Source: JAWXUU01 sp044426085 (GTDB lineage Bacteria; Bacillota; Clostridia; Christensenellales; CAMQZB01). Taken from it: DNA of 64,000 nt. The notes beneath the pieces are model-generated. The model did no database searches and was not told the DNA's origin. It saw nothing but the letters and a program-made list of their open reading frames with translations. The stretch covers positions 62,001-126,000 of the forward strand of contig JAWXUU010000004.1 of assembly GCA_044426085.1 (NCBI GenBank). The letters are read 5' to 3'. Positions within the stretch are counted from its first letter, which is position 1. The number at the start of each line of letters is the position of its first letter. Shown piece by piece: positions 17,312 to 25,108 of the stretch. The translations under genes and the position numbers were made by a program.

Positions 17312-18055
17312 TTACAAAAATCTTGATAAAATTTCTTCGATACTGCTGATAACCTTTGACACTCTTGGAACTTTTTTGATTGAGTTTTTAAGCCCGTACC
17401 ATGAAATCTTGGCATTTTTCATATCTAGTGCTGTGAGCGTGTTGGAAAAGGCGTCTAGCAAGATGTTGATTTCTTCCTTTTCGTTTGCTGTCAATTTTTT
17501 TGTTGAAATGATTATGTTATCAAGCAATTTTAGTTCGTTGAGAACGCTTTCCACATTTGCCATAGAGATATATTCAGACGGCGCATCTGTTTGTTCGCCA
17601 TCGAATTCTTCTTTGATTTGACTTACGCCTGTAAGCAAAAATTCTACATCCTTTTCGAATTGGTCGATAACTGTTTTTGTGAAGTTGTTATACGTTTGAT
17701 AGGTATCTTCGCTGATGAAAAATTCATTCAAAAATTCCAAGAAATCAAGCACACCAGTATCGATATAATAGAGAAGTGAGAACACGATTGCAATGCGATA
17801 GCCAAGGTCGGAAGGCAAGACAAACTTTGTTGTTGTGCCCGTTTCCGTTGTTTTTGACACCGACGCTTTCATATATTCATATTCAAAATTGAATCCTTCC
17901 ATACAGTCGCCAAAAAGCGCCATATAAAGATCTGATGAGGCGATGAATTTCAATAGTTTTGTGAATTTCGCTTCTGCAACAATGAATTTAGCCGATCTTA
18001 TTTCCGCGATTAGGGCTTTAAATTTTTTCAATTCTTGATAGTCGAGTTTATCCAT
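17312..18055 (-). CDS. Uncharacterised soluble protein
   Basis: A 247-residue, mostly alpha-helical, Lys/Glu-rich protein with no signal peptide or membrane segment. I do not recognise a named domain. The middle holds a conserved-looking block, FVLPSDLGYRIAIVFSLLYY at about residues 78-97. The ATG at 18055 with GGGAG upstream is preferred to a TTG 15 bases earlier. It has its own promoter just downstream of trxB and is convergent with udk, so it is probably monocistronic. Confidence 0.75.
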   Translation of the reverse strand: MDKLDYQELKKFKALIAEIRSAKFIVAEAKFTKLLKFIASSDLYMALFGDCMEGFNFEYEYMKASVSKTTETGTTTKFVLPSDLGYRIAIVFSLLYYIDTGVLDFLEFLNEFFISEDTYQTYNNFTKTVIDQFEKDVEFLLTGVSQIKEEFDGEQTDAPSEYISMANVESVLNELKLLDNIIISTKKLTANEKEEINILLDAFSNTLTALDMKNAKISWYGLKNSIKKVPRVSKVISSIEEILSRFL

Positions 18056-18081
18056 TGTGCAATCTCCCAAACGTTTTTTTT

Positions 18082-18110
18082 ATTATATCATACTTTTTGA
18101 TTTCGTGCAA
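18082..18110 (-). promoter_or_regulatory. Promoter of the uncharacterised gene at 17312-18055
   Basis: TTGCAC and TATAAT on the minus strand are 17 bp apart, in the 67-base gap after the trxB stop. Confidence 0.75.
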
Positions 18111-18122
18111 CTTTTTTCGCTG

Positions 18123-19031
18123 TTAACGCGAAAGTTTCATCAAATATTCAATCGCACTTGTGCCGGCAATCGCGCCGTCTGCTGCTGCGGTCACAACTTG
18201 GCGAAGTGGAGTTTTTCTCGCGTCGCCACCCGCAAACACGCCTGCAACTGATGTTTCAAGCTTTTCATTTGTGATTATATATCCGCTTTCGTCCTTTTCA
18301 ATTTGCAAATCCGCTGTTGTTGGGATGTTGCCAATCGCAACAAAGATTCCGTCAGTTTTGATTTGCGTGATTTCTTTTGTTTCAAGATTTTCCACAATCA
18401 CACCTTCAACCGCAGTTTCGCCCACGATTTCTTTCACAACTGATTTTTCCACAAAAGTGATTTTTTCGTTTTCGAAAAGTCTGTCTTGCAACACTTTGCT
18501 TGCACGAAATTCGCCACGGCGGTGGATTATATAAACCTTATCTGCAATCCCCGCAAGATAAAGTGCATCTTCCACAGCGGTGTTGCCACCACCAATAACG
18601 CAAGCTGTTTTTCCGCGATAAAAGCCACCGTCGCACGTCGCACAATAGGAAACTCCTCTGCCTGTCAGCATGTCTTCTTTTTCGATACCAAGTTTTCTTG
18701 GCTTTGCGCCCGTCGCCAAAATCACCGCTTTTGCCTTTAGCGTTTCGCCATCCACAACAACGGATTTTGTGTCGCCTTGCAAGTCCATTTGAGAAATTTC
18801 GCCGTATTTGATTTCCGCACCAAACCCCATTGCGTGATCCGCCATTTTTGAAGCTAGCTCCATGCCACCAATTTTTGGAAATCCAGGATAGTTTTCTATT
18901 TCATATGTGAGCGACGCTTGACCGCCGATGAAATCTTTTTCTATTATTGTGGTTTTATACCCACCGCGAACTGCATATATCCCCGCAGAAAGCCCGCAAG
19001 GCCCTGCGCCAATGATGATTATATCTTGCAT
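18123..19031 (-). CDS. trxB: Thioredoxin-disulfide reductase
   Basis: TrxB uses NADPH and FAD to reduce thioredoxin. The 302 residues contain the FAD-binding GAGPCGLSAGIYA motif at the N-terminus, the redox-active CATC (SYCATCDGGFY) near residue 133, an NAD(P)H motif GGGNTAVEDALYL and the C-terminal FAD block GVFAGGDARKTPLRQV. The ATG at 19031 with AAAGGAG upstream is chosen over an upstream in-frame start. No thioredoxin gene is adjacent. Confidence 0.93.
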   Translation of the reverse strand: MQDIIIIGAGPCGLSAGIYAVRGGYKTTIIEKDFIGGQASLTYEIENYPGFPKIGGMELASKMADHAMGFGAEIKYGEISQMDLQGDTKSVVVDGETLKAKAVILATGAKPRKLGIEKEDMLTGRGVSYCATCDGGFYRGKTACVIGGGNTAVEDALYLAGIADKVYIIHRRGEFRASKVLQDRLFENEKITFVEKSVVKEIVGETAVEGVIVENLETKEITQIKTDGIFVAIGNIPTTADLQIEKDESGYIITNEKLETSVAGVFAGGDARKTPLRQVVTAAADGAIAGTSAIEYLMKLSR

Positions 19032-19095
19032 GGTTGCTCCTTTTGTTTTTGTTTTTGTTTTGTGTTGCTTTATATTTTTTCTTATTATTATTTGT

Positions 19096-19124
19096 ATTAT
19101 ACCCTTATTTTGCGGTTTAGTCAA
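19096..19124 (-). promoter_or_regulatory. Promoter of trxB
   Basis: TTGACT and TATAAT on the minus strand, 17 bp apart. A motif shared with the ybaK upstream region lies 28 bp upstream of the -35 box (19153-19171). Confidence 0.8.
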
Positions 19125-19152
19125 GGATAGAAGGCGGGCGACAGTCGTTTGA

Positions 19153-19171
19153 TAGATGCAAAATTCTGCAC
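19153..19171. promoter_or_regulatory. Motif shared by trxB and ybaK upstream regions
   Basis: TAGATRCAAAAYTCTGCAC occurs here and at 38185-38203 with two differences in 19 bases. Both copies lie 24-28 bp upstream of the -35 box of a minus-strand gene. The core TGCAAAATTCTGCA is nearly palindromic. It may be a common activator site or a scrap of a repeated element. Confidence 0.4.
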
Positions 19172-19228
19172 TGCCCGAATTGAAAAGTTAAAATAAATCT
19201 TTCCATTAAATAAATTTCTCTTATACTA

Positions 19229-19256
19229 TTGATTTTATATTTTTATGTGATATACT
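19229..19256 (+). promoter_or_regulatory. Promoter of nagA
   Basis: TTGATT and TATACT, 16 bp apart, with GAGGTGG between the -10 box and the ATG acting as ribosome site. Confidence 0.6.
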
Positions 19257-19281
19257 AAAAGAAAAATGAGGTGGACAGTTT

Positions 19282-20388
19282 ATGAAAATATCTAATGTTA
19301 AATACCTTGATGAAAATTTTGAATGGAAGTGCGGTAGCGTTGAATTTGACAGCGTGATTACCGACATTGAAGAAACTGCAAAGTGCGACGGAAAGTACAC
19401 TCTTGTGCCTGGATTTATCGACATCCATTCGCACGGTTGCGCGGGGTTTGACACTTGCGATAACGACATTGACGGATATGACAAGATGAGCGAGATGTAT
19501 GCAAAAAATGGTGTTACATCTTGGCTTTTCACAACAATGACAACGCCAAAACACGAGATCATCAAGACGCTTGAACTTATCAATAAATACATCGCAAGTG
19601 GCAGAGGCACTGCTTATCCACAGGGCGTTTATCTTGAAGGGCCTTTTATTTGCGAAGCCAAGAAGGGCGCACAGAGCGCTGTTAATATCCTTTTGCCTTC
19701 CGCTGAGCTTTTCAGAGAATTCCACGAGGCGAGCGGTGGCAATATTAAAGTTGTGGCTTGCGCACCTGAAGTTTCTGGCGCACTTGAGTTTGCAACTGAA
19801 GCTTCGAAAATTTGCAGAGCTTCTGTGGCGCACACAAACGCTTCATATGACCAAACTCTTGAAGGATTTAAGGCGGGATTTTCTTCTGCCACTCACCTTT
19901 TCAATGCTATGCCCCCATATAACCACCGCGACCCTGGCGTTATTGGTGCGGTTTTGAACAGCGATGTTTATGCGGAAATCATCTGCGACGGCATTCACGT
20001 TCACCCCGCTGTTGTGAAGGCGACTTTCAACAGCAAGGGGGAAGATAGAATGCTTCTTATTTCCGATTCAACACAAGCGGCGGGCATGCCTGATGGGGAA
20101 TACACACTTGGCGGACAAAAAGTGTTCTTGAAAGACGGCGTTGTGAAACTTGCAAGCGGAACAATCGCAGGATCGGCAACAAAGCTGATTTCTTGCATAA
20201 AAAATTGCATTTCTTGGGGCATTGAAGACAGAATTGCTTTCAAATCAGCAAGCTTGAACCCAGCAACTTTCATCGGCGTGGCAAATGAAACTGGCAGTAT
20301 AAAAATTGGCAAATTTGCAGATTTAGTGCTTTTGGATAAAGATTTGAACGTTGTGAAGACGTTTGTTAAGGGAAGAGAATTGGGGTGA
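19282..20388 (+). CDS. nagA: N-acetylglucosamine-6-phosphate deacetylase
   Basis: NagA removes acetate from GlcNAc-6-phosphate, giving glucosamine-6-phosphate for catabolism or wall recycling. The 368 residues show the amidohydrolase metal site GFIDIHSHG, the EGPF glutamate, the second histidine block ATHLFNAMPP and the catalytic Asp in LLISDSTQAAG. The C-terminal strand VVLLDKD-like block is present. It stands alone; nagB is not in the window. The foldback element copy B begins seven bases after its stop. Confidence 0.93.
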   Translation: MKISNVKYLDENFEWKCGSVEFDSVITDIEETAKCDGKYTLVPGFIDIHSHGCAGFDTCDNDIDGYDKMSEMYAKNGVTSWLFTTMTTPKHEIIKTLELINKYIASGRGTAYPQGVYLEGPFICEAKKGAQSAVNILLPSAELFREFHEASGGNIKVVACAPEVSGALEFATEASKICRASVAHTNASYDQTLEGFKAGFSSATHLFNAMPPYNHRDPGVIGAVLNSDVYAEIICDGIHVHPAVVKATFNSKGEDRMLLISDSTQAAGMPDGEYTLGGQKVFLKDGVVKLASGTIAGSATKLISCIKNCISWGIEDRIAFKSASLNPATFIGVANETGSIKIGKFADLVLLDKDLNVVKTFVKGRELG

Positions 20389-20394
20389 TTTGAT

Positions 20395-20616
20395 ACAAAA
20401 ATCGGAACGATTTTTGTAAAGTGAAAAGTGAAAAGTGAAAAGTGTGGTAATGCACTCAGCTTCGCTTCGTGCTTTTCAATATATTTGTGACTAAATGTAG
20501 GAACGTAACTATTTTAATAGGGGCGTTCCTTTTTTAATATCCAAATATAATTGAGTGCACGAGCAAAGCGAGTGCCTACCACAATTTTCACTTTTCACTT
20601 TTCACTTTTCACTTTT
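20395..20616. repeat. Heptamer-capped foldback element, copy B
   Basis: A junction hairpin (ACAAAAATCG, loop GAA, CGATTTTTGT; 20395-20417) is followed by four AAAGTGA units, TGTGGTAA, a hairpin (GCACTC...GTGC), an arm TTTTCAATATATTTG, a central stem (AGGAACG...CGTTCCT at 20499-20530, then Ts), the mirrored arm CCAAATATAATTG, a hairpin GCACGAGC-AAA-GCGAGTGC, TACCACA and four TTTTCAC units. The centre works as a bidirectional terminator shape. Nearly the whole element is an inverted copy of copy C, 0.9 kb away. Confidence 0.88.
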
Positions 20617-20671
20617 AAAAAAAAGCCCTTACAAATTTTCATACACAATAGCCATTTTTTTCAATTCCATA

Positions 20672-20700
20672 TTGCATTTTCTGCAATTCTCTGTTATAAT
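20672..20700 (+). promoter_or_regulatory. Promoter of the MBL-fold gene
   Basis: TTGCAT and TATAAT, 17 bp apart, ending 28 bases before the ATG at 20729. This supports the internal ATG over the longer frame from 20555, whose first part would be translated element sequence. Confidence 0.75.
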
Positions 20701-20728
20701 ATTAACAATAAAATTGGATGGTGGGAAG

Positions 20729-21526
20729 ATGAAACTTACTACACTTGTGGAAAATGAAAAGAGTTGTGCACTTGAAAATGTGCATGGACTTTCTGTTTAT
20801 ATCGAGGCGAATGGGAAAAAGATTTTGTTTGATTTTGGACCTGATGATACTTTTTTGAAAAATGCCGAAATTCTTGGCATTGATATATCGCAAGTTGACG
20901 TTGCAATTTTGTCGCATGGGCACAGTGACCACGGCGGTGGGATTAAGACGTTTTTGGAAGTGAACAGTAAAGCGAAAATTTACGCACAAAAGTCTGCTTT
21001 TGACGACCATTTTTCTTCTAGCAATGGGGTTATGCGCCCGATTGGGATTGATTATCACTTGAAAAAACATCCGCAAATTGTTCCACTTTGCGGTGAATTC
21101 AAAATCGACGAAAATATGGAGCTTTTTCTTGTTTCCGACCAAAGCCGTTGCCGTTCAACCGCGAACGACACCCTTTTTGCATACGGCAAGCAAGATGAAT
21201 TTATTCACGAACAGCAATTTATCATAAGGGAAAAGGACAAAACTGCCCTTATCATCGGTTGCGGACATTGCGGTATTGTAAACATTTTGGAAAGGGCGAA
21301 AGAATATGCGCCCGACATTTGCGTTGGCGGTTATCACCTTTACAGCGCAACGGCAAAAAAGACAGTTTCTAAGGCACTGCTGAATGAAATTTGCATCAAT
21401 CTTGAAAAATACTACAACGTGAAATTCTACACATGCCACTGCACCGGCGAAAAAGCATTCACATTCATGCAAGAACACTTGCCAGGAATGCATTATTTGA
21501 AATGCGGAGGAGAGATTAGCATTTGA
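20729..21526 (+). CDS. MBL-fold hydrolase related to dihydropterin-ribofuranosylaminobenzene phosphate synthase
   Basis: A 265-residue soluble metallo-beta-lactamase-fold protein. The metal-binding motif is SHGHSDHGGG near residue 71, with GCGHCGIVNI near 178 and a C-terminal YTCHCTG histidine. These features match COG1237-type proteins, some of which are named for a methanopterin-like reaction; the substrate in Firmicutes is unknown. GGTGGGAAG precedes the ATG. The gene and its promoter are enclosed by two inverted foldback elements; its TGA stop lies inside the junction hairpin of copy C. Confidence 0.82.
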   Translation: MKLTTLVENEKSCALENVHGLSVYIEANGKKILFDFGPDDTFLKNAEILGIDISQVDVAILSHGHSDHGGGIKTFLEVNSKAKIYAQKSAFDDHFSSSNGVMRPIGIDYHLKKHPQIVPLCGEFKIDENMELFLVSDQSRCRSTANDTLFAYGKQDEFIHEQQFIIREKDKTALIIGCGHCGIVNILERAKEYAPDICVGGYHLYSATAKKTVSKALLNEICINLEKYYNVKFYTCHCTGEKAFTFMQEHLPGMHYLKCGGEISI

Positions 21527-21773
21527 TTTTATGGAATAAAATCAAATGCTAAGTGAAAAGTGAAAAGTGAAAAGTGAAAAGTGTTGTAGGCACTCGCTCC
21601 GCTCGTGCACTCAATTATATTTGGATATTAAAAAAGGAACGCCCCTATTAAAATAGTTACGCTCCTACATTTAGTTACAAATATAATTGAAAAGCACGAG
21701 CGGTACGCGAGTGCATTACCACAATTTTCACTTTTCACTTTTCACTTTTCACTTAGCAAAGCTACGCTTTGCT
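21518..21773. repeat. Heptamer-capped foldback element, copy C (inverted relative to B)
   Basis: Left junction: a 15-bp perfect hairpin with a GGA loop (21518-21550) containing the MBL gene's stop. Then come AAGTGAA heptamers, TGTTGTA, a hairpin GCACTCGC-TCC-GCTCGTGC, a centre matching copy B in reverse, a mirror hairpin, TACCACA and TTTTCAC heptamers. Right junction: AGCAAAGC-TAC-GCTTTGCT (21755-21773) inside the leuA 3' end. The leuA TGA stop lies in the heptamer array. The central stem separates two convergent genes. Confidence 0.88.
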
Positions 21774-23425
21774 TCGCCGTTATTCACTGCACTTACAACC
21801 GCGTTCACGCCTGCTGTTATTATATCGGGGTGAGCACCTGCGCCCCATGTTATTGAGCCGTCTTGCCATTCTGCGCCTACGTAGGCGATGGCATCACTTG
21901 TGCTTTCTTCCGACATGGCATGTTCTTGATATGTGAACATGGAAAAGTTCAAATCTGTCACTTTTTTTATCGCGTTGATAAGTGCATCAAGATGCCCCGC
22001 ACCACGCGCTTTGGACAGCAGTTCTTCACCTTTATAGTTTATTGTGACCATAACTTTTATGCCGTTTTCTTCCTTCACATAGTGGACATCTGAAATGCTG
22101 AGCGGACACGTGATGTTCACGAACTTGTTCATAAATATATTTTTGATTTCCGATGCCAAGATTTCACGATTGATTTCGCCCGCGAATTCTTTCACCGCTT
22201 TGCCAAGCTGAACACCCATTTGCGGTGGGATAATATATCCGTATCTTTGGTTTAGGATAAATCCGATTCCACCCTTTCCGCTTTGGCTGTTTATTCTTAT
22301 CACATCGGTTTCGTATTCTCTGCCGATATCACTTGGGTCGATTGGGATATACGGAACTTGCCAATTTTTGATTTTGTTATCTTTTCTGAATTTCATGCTT
22401 TTTGCAATCGCATCTTGATGAGAACCTGAAAACGCAGAAAACACCAAAGCCCCTGCATACGGCTGACGATCGCCAACGTGCATGTGGGTTACTTTTTCAT
22501 ACATTGCAACAACTTCCGCCATGTTTGAAAAATCAAGCTTTGGATTTACGCCGTGGCTGTATAAATTCAAGGCTAACGTCACAAGGTCAACGTTGCCTGC
22601 CCTTTCGCCGTTGCCAAAAAGCGTGCCTTCAACACGTTCGCCACCCGCAAGCAAGCCAAGTTCCGCATCGGCAACGCCTGTGCCACGGTCGTTGTGTGGG
22701 TGCAAGCACAAAATCACACTGTCGCGATATTTTATATTGTCGCCAAAATATTCAATTTGGTTTGCATAGATATGGCTTAAGCTTAGCGCAACGGTTGATG
22801 GCAAGTTTATTATTGCCTTTTTTGCTTTGGTTGGCTTGAGAACATCCAAAACCGCGTTGCAAATTTCAAGCGCGTAATCGGTTTCTGTTCCCGTGAATGA
22901 TTCTGGGGTATATTCAAAACGGAATTCTCCCGCTTCTTTTTTAGATAATTCCACAACAAGGCTTGCAGCTTCCACTGCTATTTGTTTTATTTCTTCTTTT
23001 GTCTTGCAAAAAACTTGCTCGCGTTGGACTGTGCTTGTGCTGTTATAAAAATGTACAATGGCTTTTTTTGCACCGTGGAGCGCTTCAAATGTTCGCTCTA
23101 TCAGCGGTGCTCTGCAAGGCGCAAGAACTTGAATTGTCACATCTTCTGGGATTAAATCCTTTTCGATAAGCGTGCGAACAAAGTTGAATTCTGAATCGCA
23201 AGAAGATGGAAAACCAACTTCGATTTCCTTAAACCCAAGCTTGCAAATAAAGTTGAAAAATTCAAGTTTTTCTTCGTTTGTCATTGGGATTGCCAAACTT
23301 TGATTGCCGTCACGCAAATCAACACTGCACCAAATTGGTGCTTTTTTCACATATTCACTTTTTGCCCAACGCATTTCGCAAGGAACGCAAGTGTAGCTTG
23401 GTTGATATTTATTCGTGTTTTTCAT
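21749..23425 (-). CDS. leuA: 2-Isopropylmalate synthase (long, type 2 form)
   Basis: LeuA condenses acetyl-CoA with 2-oxoisovalerate in the first step of leucine synthesis. The ~558 residues hold the TIM-barrel active site CSVDLRDGNQSL, HPHNDRGTG and GNGERAGNVDL. A C-terminal LeuA regulatory domain, the likely site of leucine feedback, follows. The ATG at 23425 with GGGAGAA upstream is preferred to one 12 bases earlier. The tail K-R-S-F-A-K is encoded by the junction inverted repeat. No leuB, leuC or leuD is nearby. Confidence 0.92.
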   Translation of the reverse strand: MKNTNKYQPSYTCVPCEMRWAKSEYVKKAPIWCSVDLRDGNQSLAIPMTNEEKLEFFNFICKLGFKEIEVGFPSSCDSEFNFVRTLIEKDLIPEDVTIQVLAPCRAPLIERTFEALHGAKKAIVHFYNSTSTVQREQVFCKTKEEIKQIAVEAASLVVELSKKEAGEFRFEYTPESFTGTETDYALEICNAVLDVLKPTKAKKAIINLPSTVALSLSHIYANQIEYFGDNIKYRDSVILCLHPHNDRGTGVADAELGLLAGGERVEGTLFGNGERAGNVDLVTLALNLYSHGVNPKLDFSNMAEVVAMYEKVTHMHVGDRQPYAGALVFSAFSGSHQDAIAKSMKFRKDNKIKNWQVPYIPIDPSDIGREYETDVIRINSQSGKGGIGFILNQRYGYIIPPQMGVQLGKAVKEFAGEINREILASEIKNIFMNKFVNITCPLSISDVHYVKEENGIKVMVTINYKGEELLSKARGAGHLDALINAIKKVTDLNFSMFTYQEHAMSEESTSDAIAYVGAEWQDGSITWGAGAHPDIITAGVNAVVSAVNNGEAKRSFAK

Positions 23426-23455
23426 ATTTTCTCCCATCGTTTATCCTATATATAA

Positions 23456-23488
23456 AAAGCCTAGTCAACTGTTGTTTGACTAGGCTTT
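23456..23488 (-). terminator. Terminator-like hairpin between yczE-like gene and leuA
   Basis: Thirteen paired bases, a 7-base loop and a T-run on the minus strand; the mirror strand also ends in Ts. It can end the yczE-like message. For leuA it lies at the extreme 5' end of the transcript, where it could act as an attenuator or a protective 5' stem-loop. Confidence 0.75.
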
Positions 23489-23519
23489 TATTATATACTT
23501 TACATTATTTGTTTGTCAA
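23476..23519 (-). promoter_or_regulatory. leuA promoter running directly into a hairpin
   Basis: TTGACA and TATAAT on the minus strand are 18 bp apart (23490-23519). The predicted start falls at the first bases of a 13-bp stem (AAAGCCTAGTCAA with TTGACTAGGCTTT, 23456-23488), which is followed by TTTTTATATA. No T-box TGGNACC motif or leader peptide is visible. Confidence 0.75.
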
Positions 23520-23574
23520 GTGCTTTTTTTGCGTACATTTTCATTCTTGTTTATATAGAGAATTATTCCGCTGT

Positions 23575-24252
23575 TTATTCTGCGTCTGAAACTTCTGTCA
23601 CGACAACTTTTGGAGCGTTGATTTTTGCGAGAATCATATTGATAATTTTTATGCAGTTGCCAACGCCAAGTGCAATCAAGATTGTTCCAATGCCAACACC
23701 TTGCATACTGCCAAACGCGATGAATGACAAAATTAGCGCAATCGCAACTGAAGAAACGTCAAATGTGAGTTTTGCCCTGTTGAGTGGGAAGTTATATCTG
23801 ACCATAAGTGCGTTTGCAATACCTTCTGAGGGCATGTTGACAAGTTTTGCACCAAAATACATTCTCACGCCAATTGCGATAAGAACGATTGAAATTGCAA
23901 TGTATACCAATTTGAAAATAAACATTTCAGGAGCTGGCACCCACGCAAGCATCCAATCGGATAAATCCACAAAGAATCCAAACGCGATTGCTGGTATCAT
24001 TTGGAAGAGAAGTGTGATTTTGAATTGCTTTCTCAAAATCAGCCATTGAACACCAATATATGCAACATAAAATGATGATGAACAAACGGAAAATGGAATG
24101 TTTGTAACCAAACTGAACACGTATGGCAATGAACTTACTGGCGAAACGCCAAGCGCTGATTTGATTGATATCGAAATACCAAAAGCAACAATCAAGAGCC
24201 CGATGCCGTATTGAATTACTCTTTTAATAAAATCTTTTTTATCTGCTATCAT
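23575..24252 (-). CDS. YczE/YitT-like integral membrane protein
   Basis: A 225-residue membrane protein with about five hydrophobic segments. The block IKSALGVSPVSSLPYVFS near residue 26 and the block VNMPSEGIANAL near 137 match the YczE (COG2364) type seen in many Firmicutes. No substrate or reaction is known. The promoter at 24321-24349 overlaps a perfect palindrome, which suggests control by a dedicated repressor, but none is adjacent. It is divergent from the chrA pair. Confidence 0.8.
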   Translation of the reverse strand: MIADKKDFIKRVIQYGIGLLIVAFGISISIKSALGVSPVSSLPYVFSLVTNIPFSVCSSSFYVAYIGVQWLILRKQFKITLLFQMIPAIAFGFFVDLSDWMLAWVPAPEMFIFKLVYIAISIVLIAIGVRMYFGAKLVNMPSEGIANALMVRYNFPLNRAKLTFDVSSVAIALILSFIAFGSMQGVGIGTILIALGVGNCIKIINMILAKINAPKVVVTEVSDAE

Positions 24253-24314
24253 GTTTTATCCATCCCTTATCATTTGTTTTGCTGTTATTGCACTTATATG
24301 CTATGTAGTACTGC

Positions 24315-24349
24315 TACTATATAGTAACATATTATTTACAAGATTGCAA
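24315..24349 (-). promoter_or_regulatory. Promoter of the yczE-like gene with overlapping palindrome
   Basis: TTGCAA and TACTAT are 17 bp apart on the minus strand. The -10 box lies inside the perfect 12-mer palindrome TACTATATAGTA (24315-24326); TAGTA...TACTA also occurs just beyond it. This is a good operator candidate. Confidence 0.6.
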
Positions 24350-24369
24350 GTGTTTTGGAAAAATAATTA

Positions 24370-24398
24370 TTGACTATGCAATTATTTTGTGATAAAAT
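24370..24398 (+). promoter_or_regulatory. Promoter of the chrA pair
   Basis: TTGACT and TAAAAT, 17 bp apart, divergent from the yczE-like promoter about 20 bp away. Confidence 0.7.
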
Positions 24399-24430
24399 TA
24401 GTGCGAATAAATTTATAAAGAAGGGGTTTT

Positions 24431-25108
24431 ATGAAAAAGGATAGTGTTCTTGATTTATTTTGGACGTTTTTCAAGATTGGGGCGTTCACGTTTGGGGGTG
24501 GCTACGCAATGATTGCCATGCTTGAACGATATTGCGTGGAAGAAAAGCAGTGGGTGACGAGCGACGAACTTTTAAATGTTATGATTGTGGCGGAGTCTAC
24601 ACCGGGGCCAATTGCAATCAACTGTTCGACATACACAGGATATAAAACACACGGGATTTTTGGGGCGATTGTGGCTACTGTTGCAAACGTTTTGCCTTCC
24701 GTTGTTTTGATTTATATCATATCGCTGTTTTTTGAAAACTTGCTTTCATACGAAACAGCTTCAAACATATTCAAGGGAATAAGCGTTGCTGTTGCAATTT
24801 TGATTGCTAACGCGGGATTTAAGATGGCAAAAAAGGTGCTTTCAAAAAGCCCAAAAAAGAAGATTCCAATCTTGTTTATTTCAGTTTTTTGCGTTATTGT
24901 GCTTGCACTTAACATTTTAGGGATAAGCTTTTCTAGCATATATCTTATGATTATGGGGGGATTTTGCGGATTTTTGGTTTATAAAAACTCACCTGCACAG
25001 ATGAAGAATGCAACAAAAAAAGCTGAGCAGAAAAATACGGGCGAAAATTGCGACAGCGATGAAAAAATTGCTAGCACAAAAAAATATGAAAACGGGGGTG
25101 GATTATGA
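24431..25108 (+). CDS. chrA: Chromate transporter family protein, first half
   Basis: One of two short ChrA-type membrane proteins that together replace the two-domain chromate/sulfate antiporter. The 225 residues begin with the family block FWTFFKIGAFTFGGGYAMI and contain ESTPGPIAIN, followed by about five hydrophobic helices. The last ~40 residues are a hydrophilic Lys/Asn/Glu tail not typical of the family. The start of the second gene overlaps its stop (ATGA). Chromate export has not been shown for many such pairs. Confidence 0.9.
   Translation: MKKDSVLDLFWTFFKIGAFTFGGGYAMIAMLERYCVEEKQWVTSDELLNVMIVAESTPGPIAINCSTYTGYKTHGIFGAIVATVANVLPSVVLIYIISLFFENLLSYETASNIFKGISVAVAILIANAGFKMAKKVLSKSPKKKIPILFISVFCVIVLALNILGISFSSIYLMIMGGFCGFLVYKNSPAQMKNATKKAEQKNTGENCDSDEKIASTKKYENGGGL

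Noticed and set aside
19255..19833. A 192-residue minus-strand frame opposite nagA
   Set aside because: Antisense shadow of a well-supported gene, no promoter or ribosome site.
20555..20728. N-terminal extension of the MBL-fold gene
   Set aside because: It translates the heptamer array; a promoter and a good ribosome site precede the internal ATG at 20729.
23438..23575. T-box leader in front of leuA
   Set aside because: No TGGNACC motif and too little space between promoter and gene.
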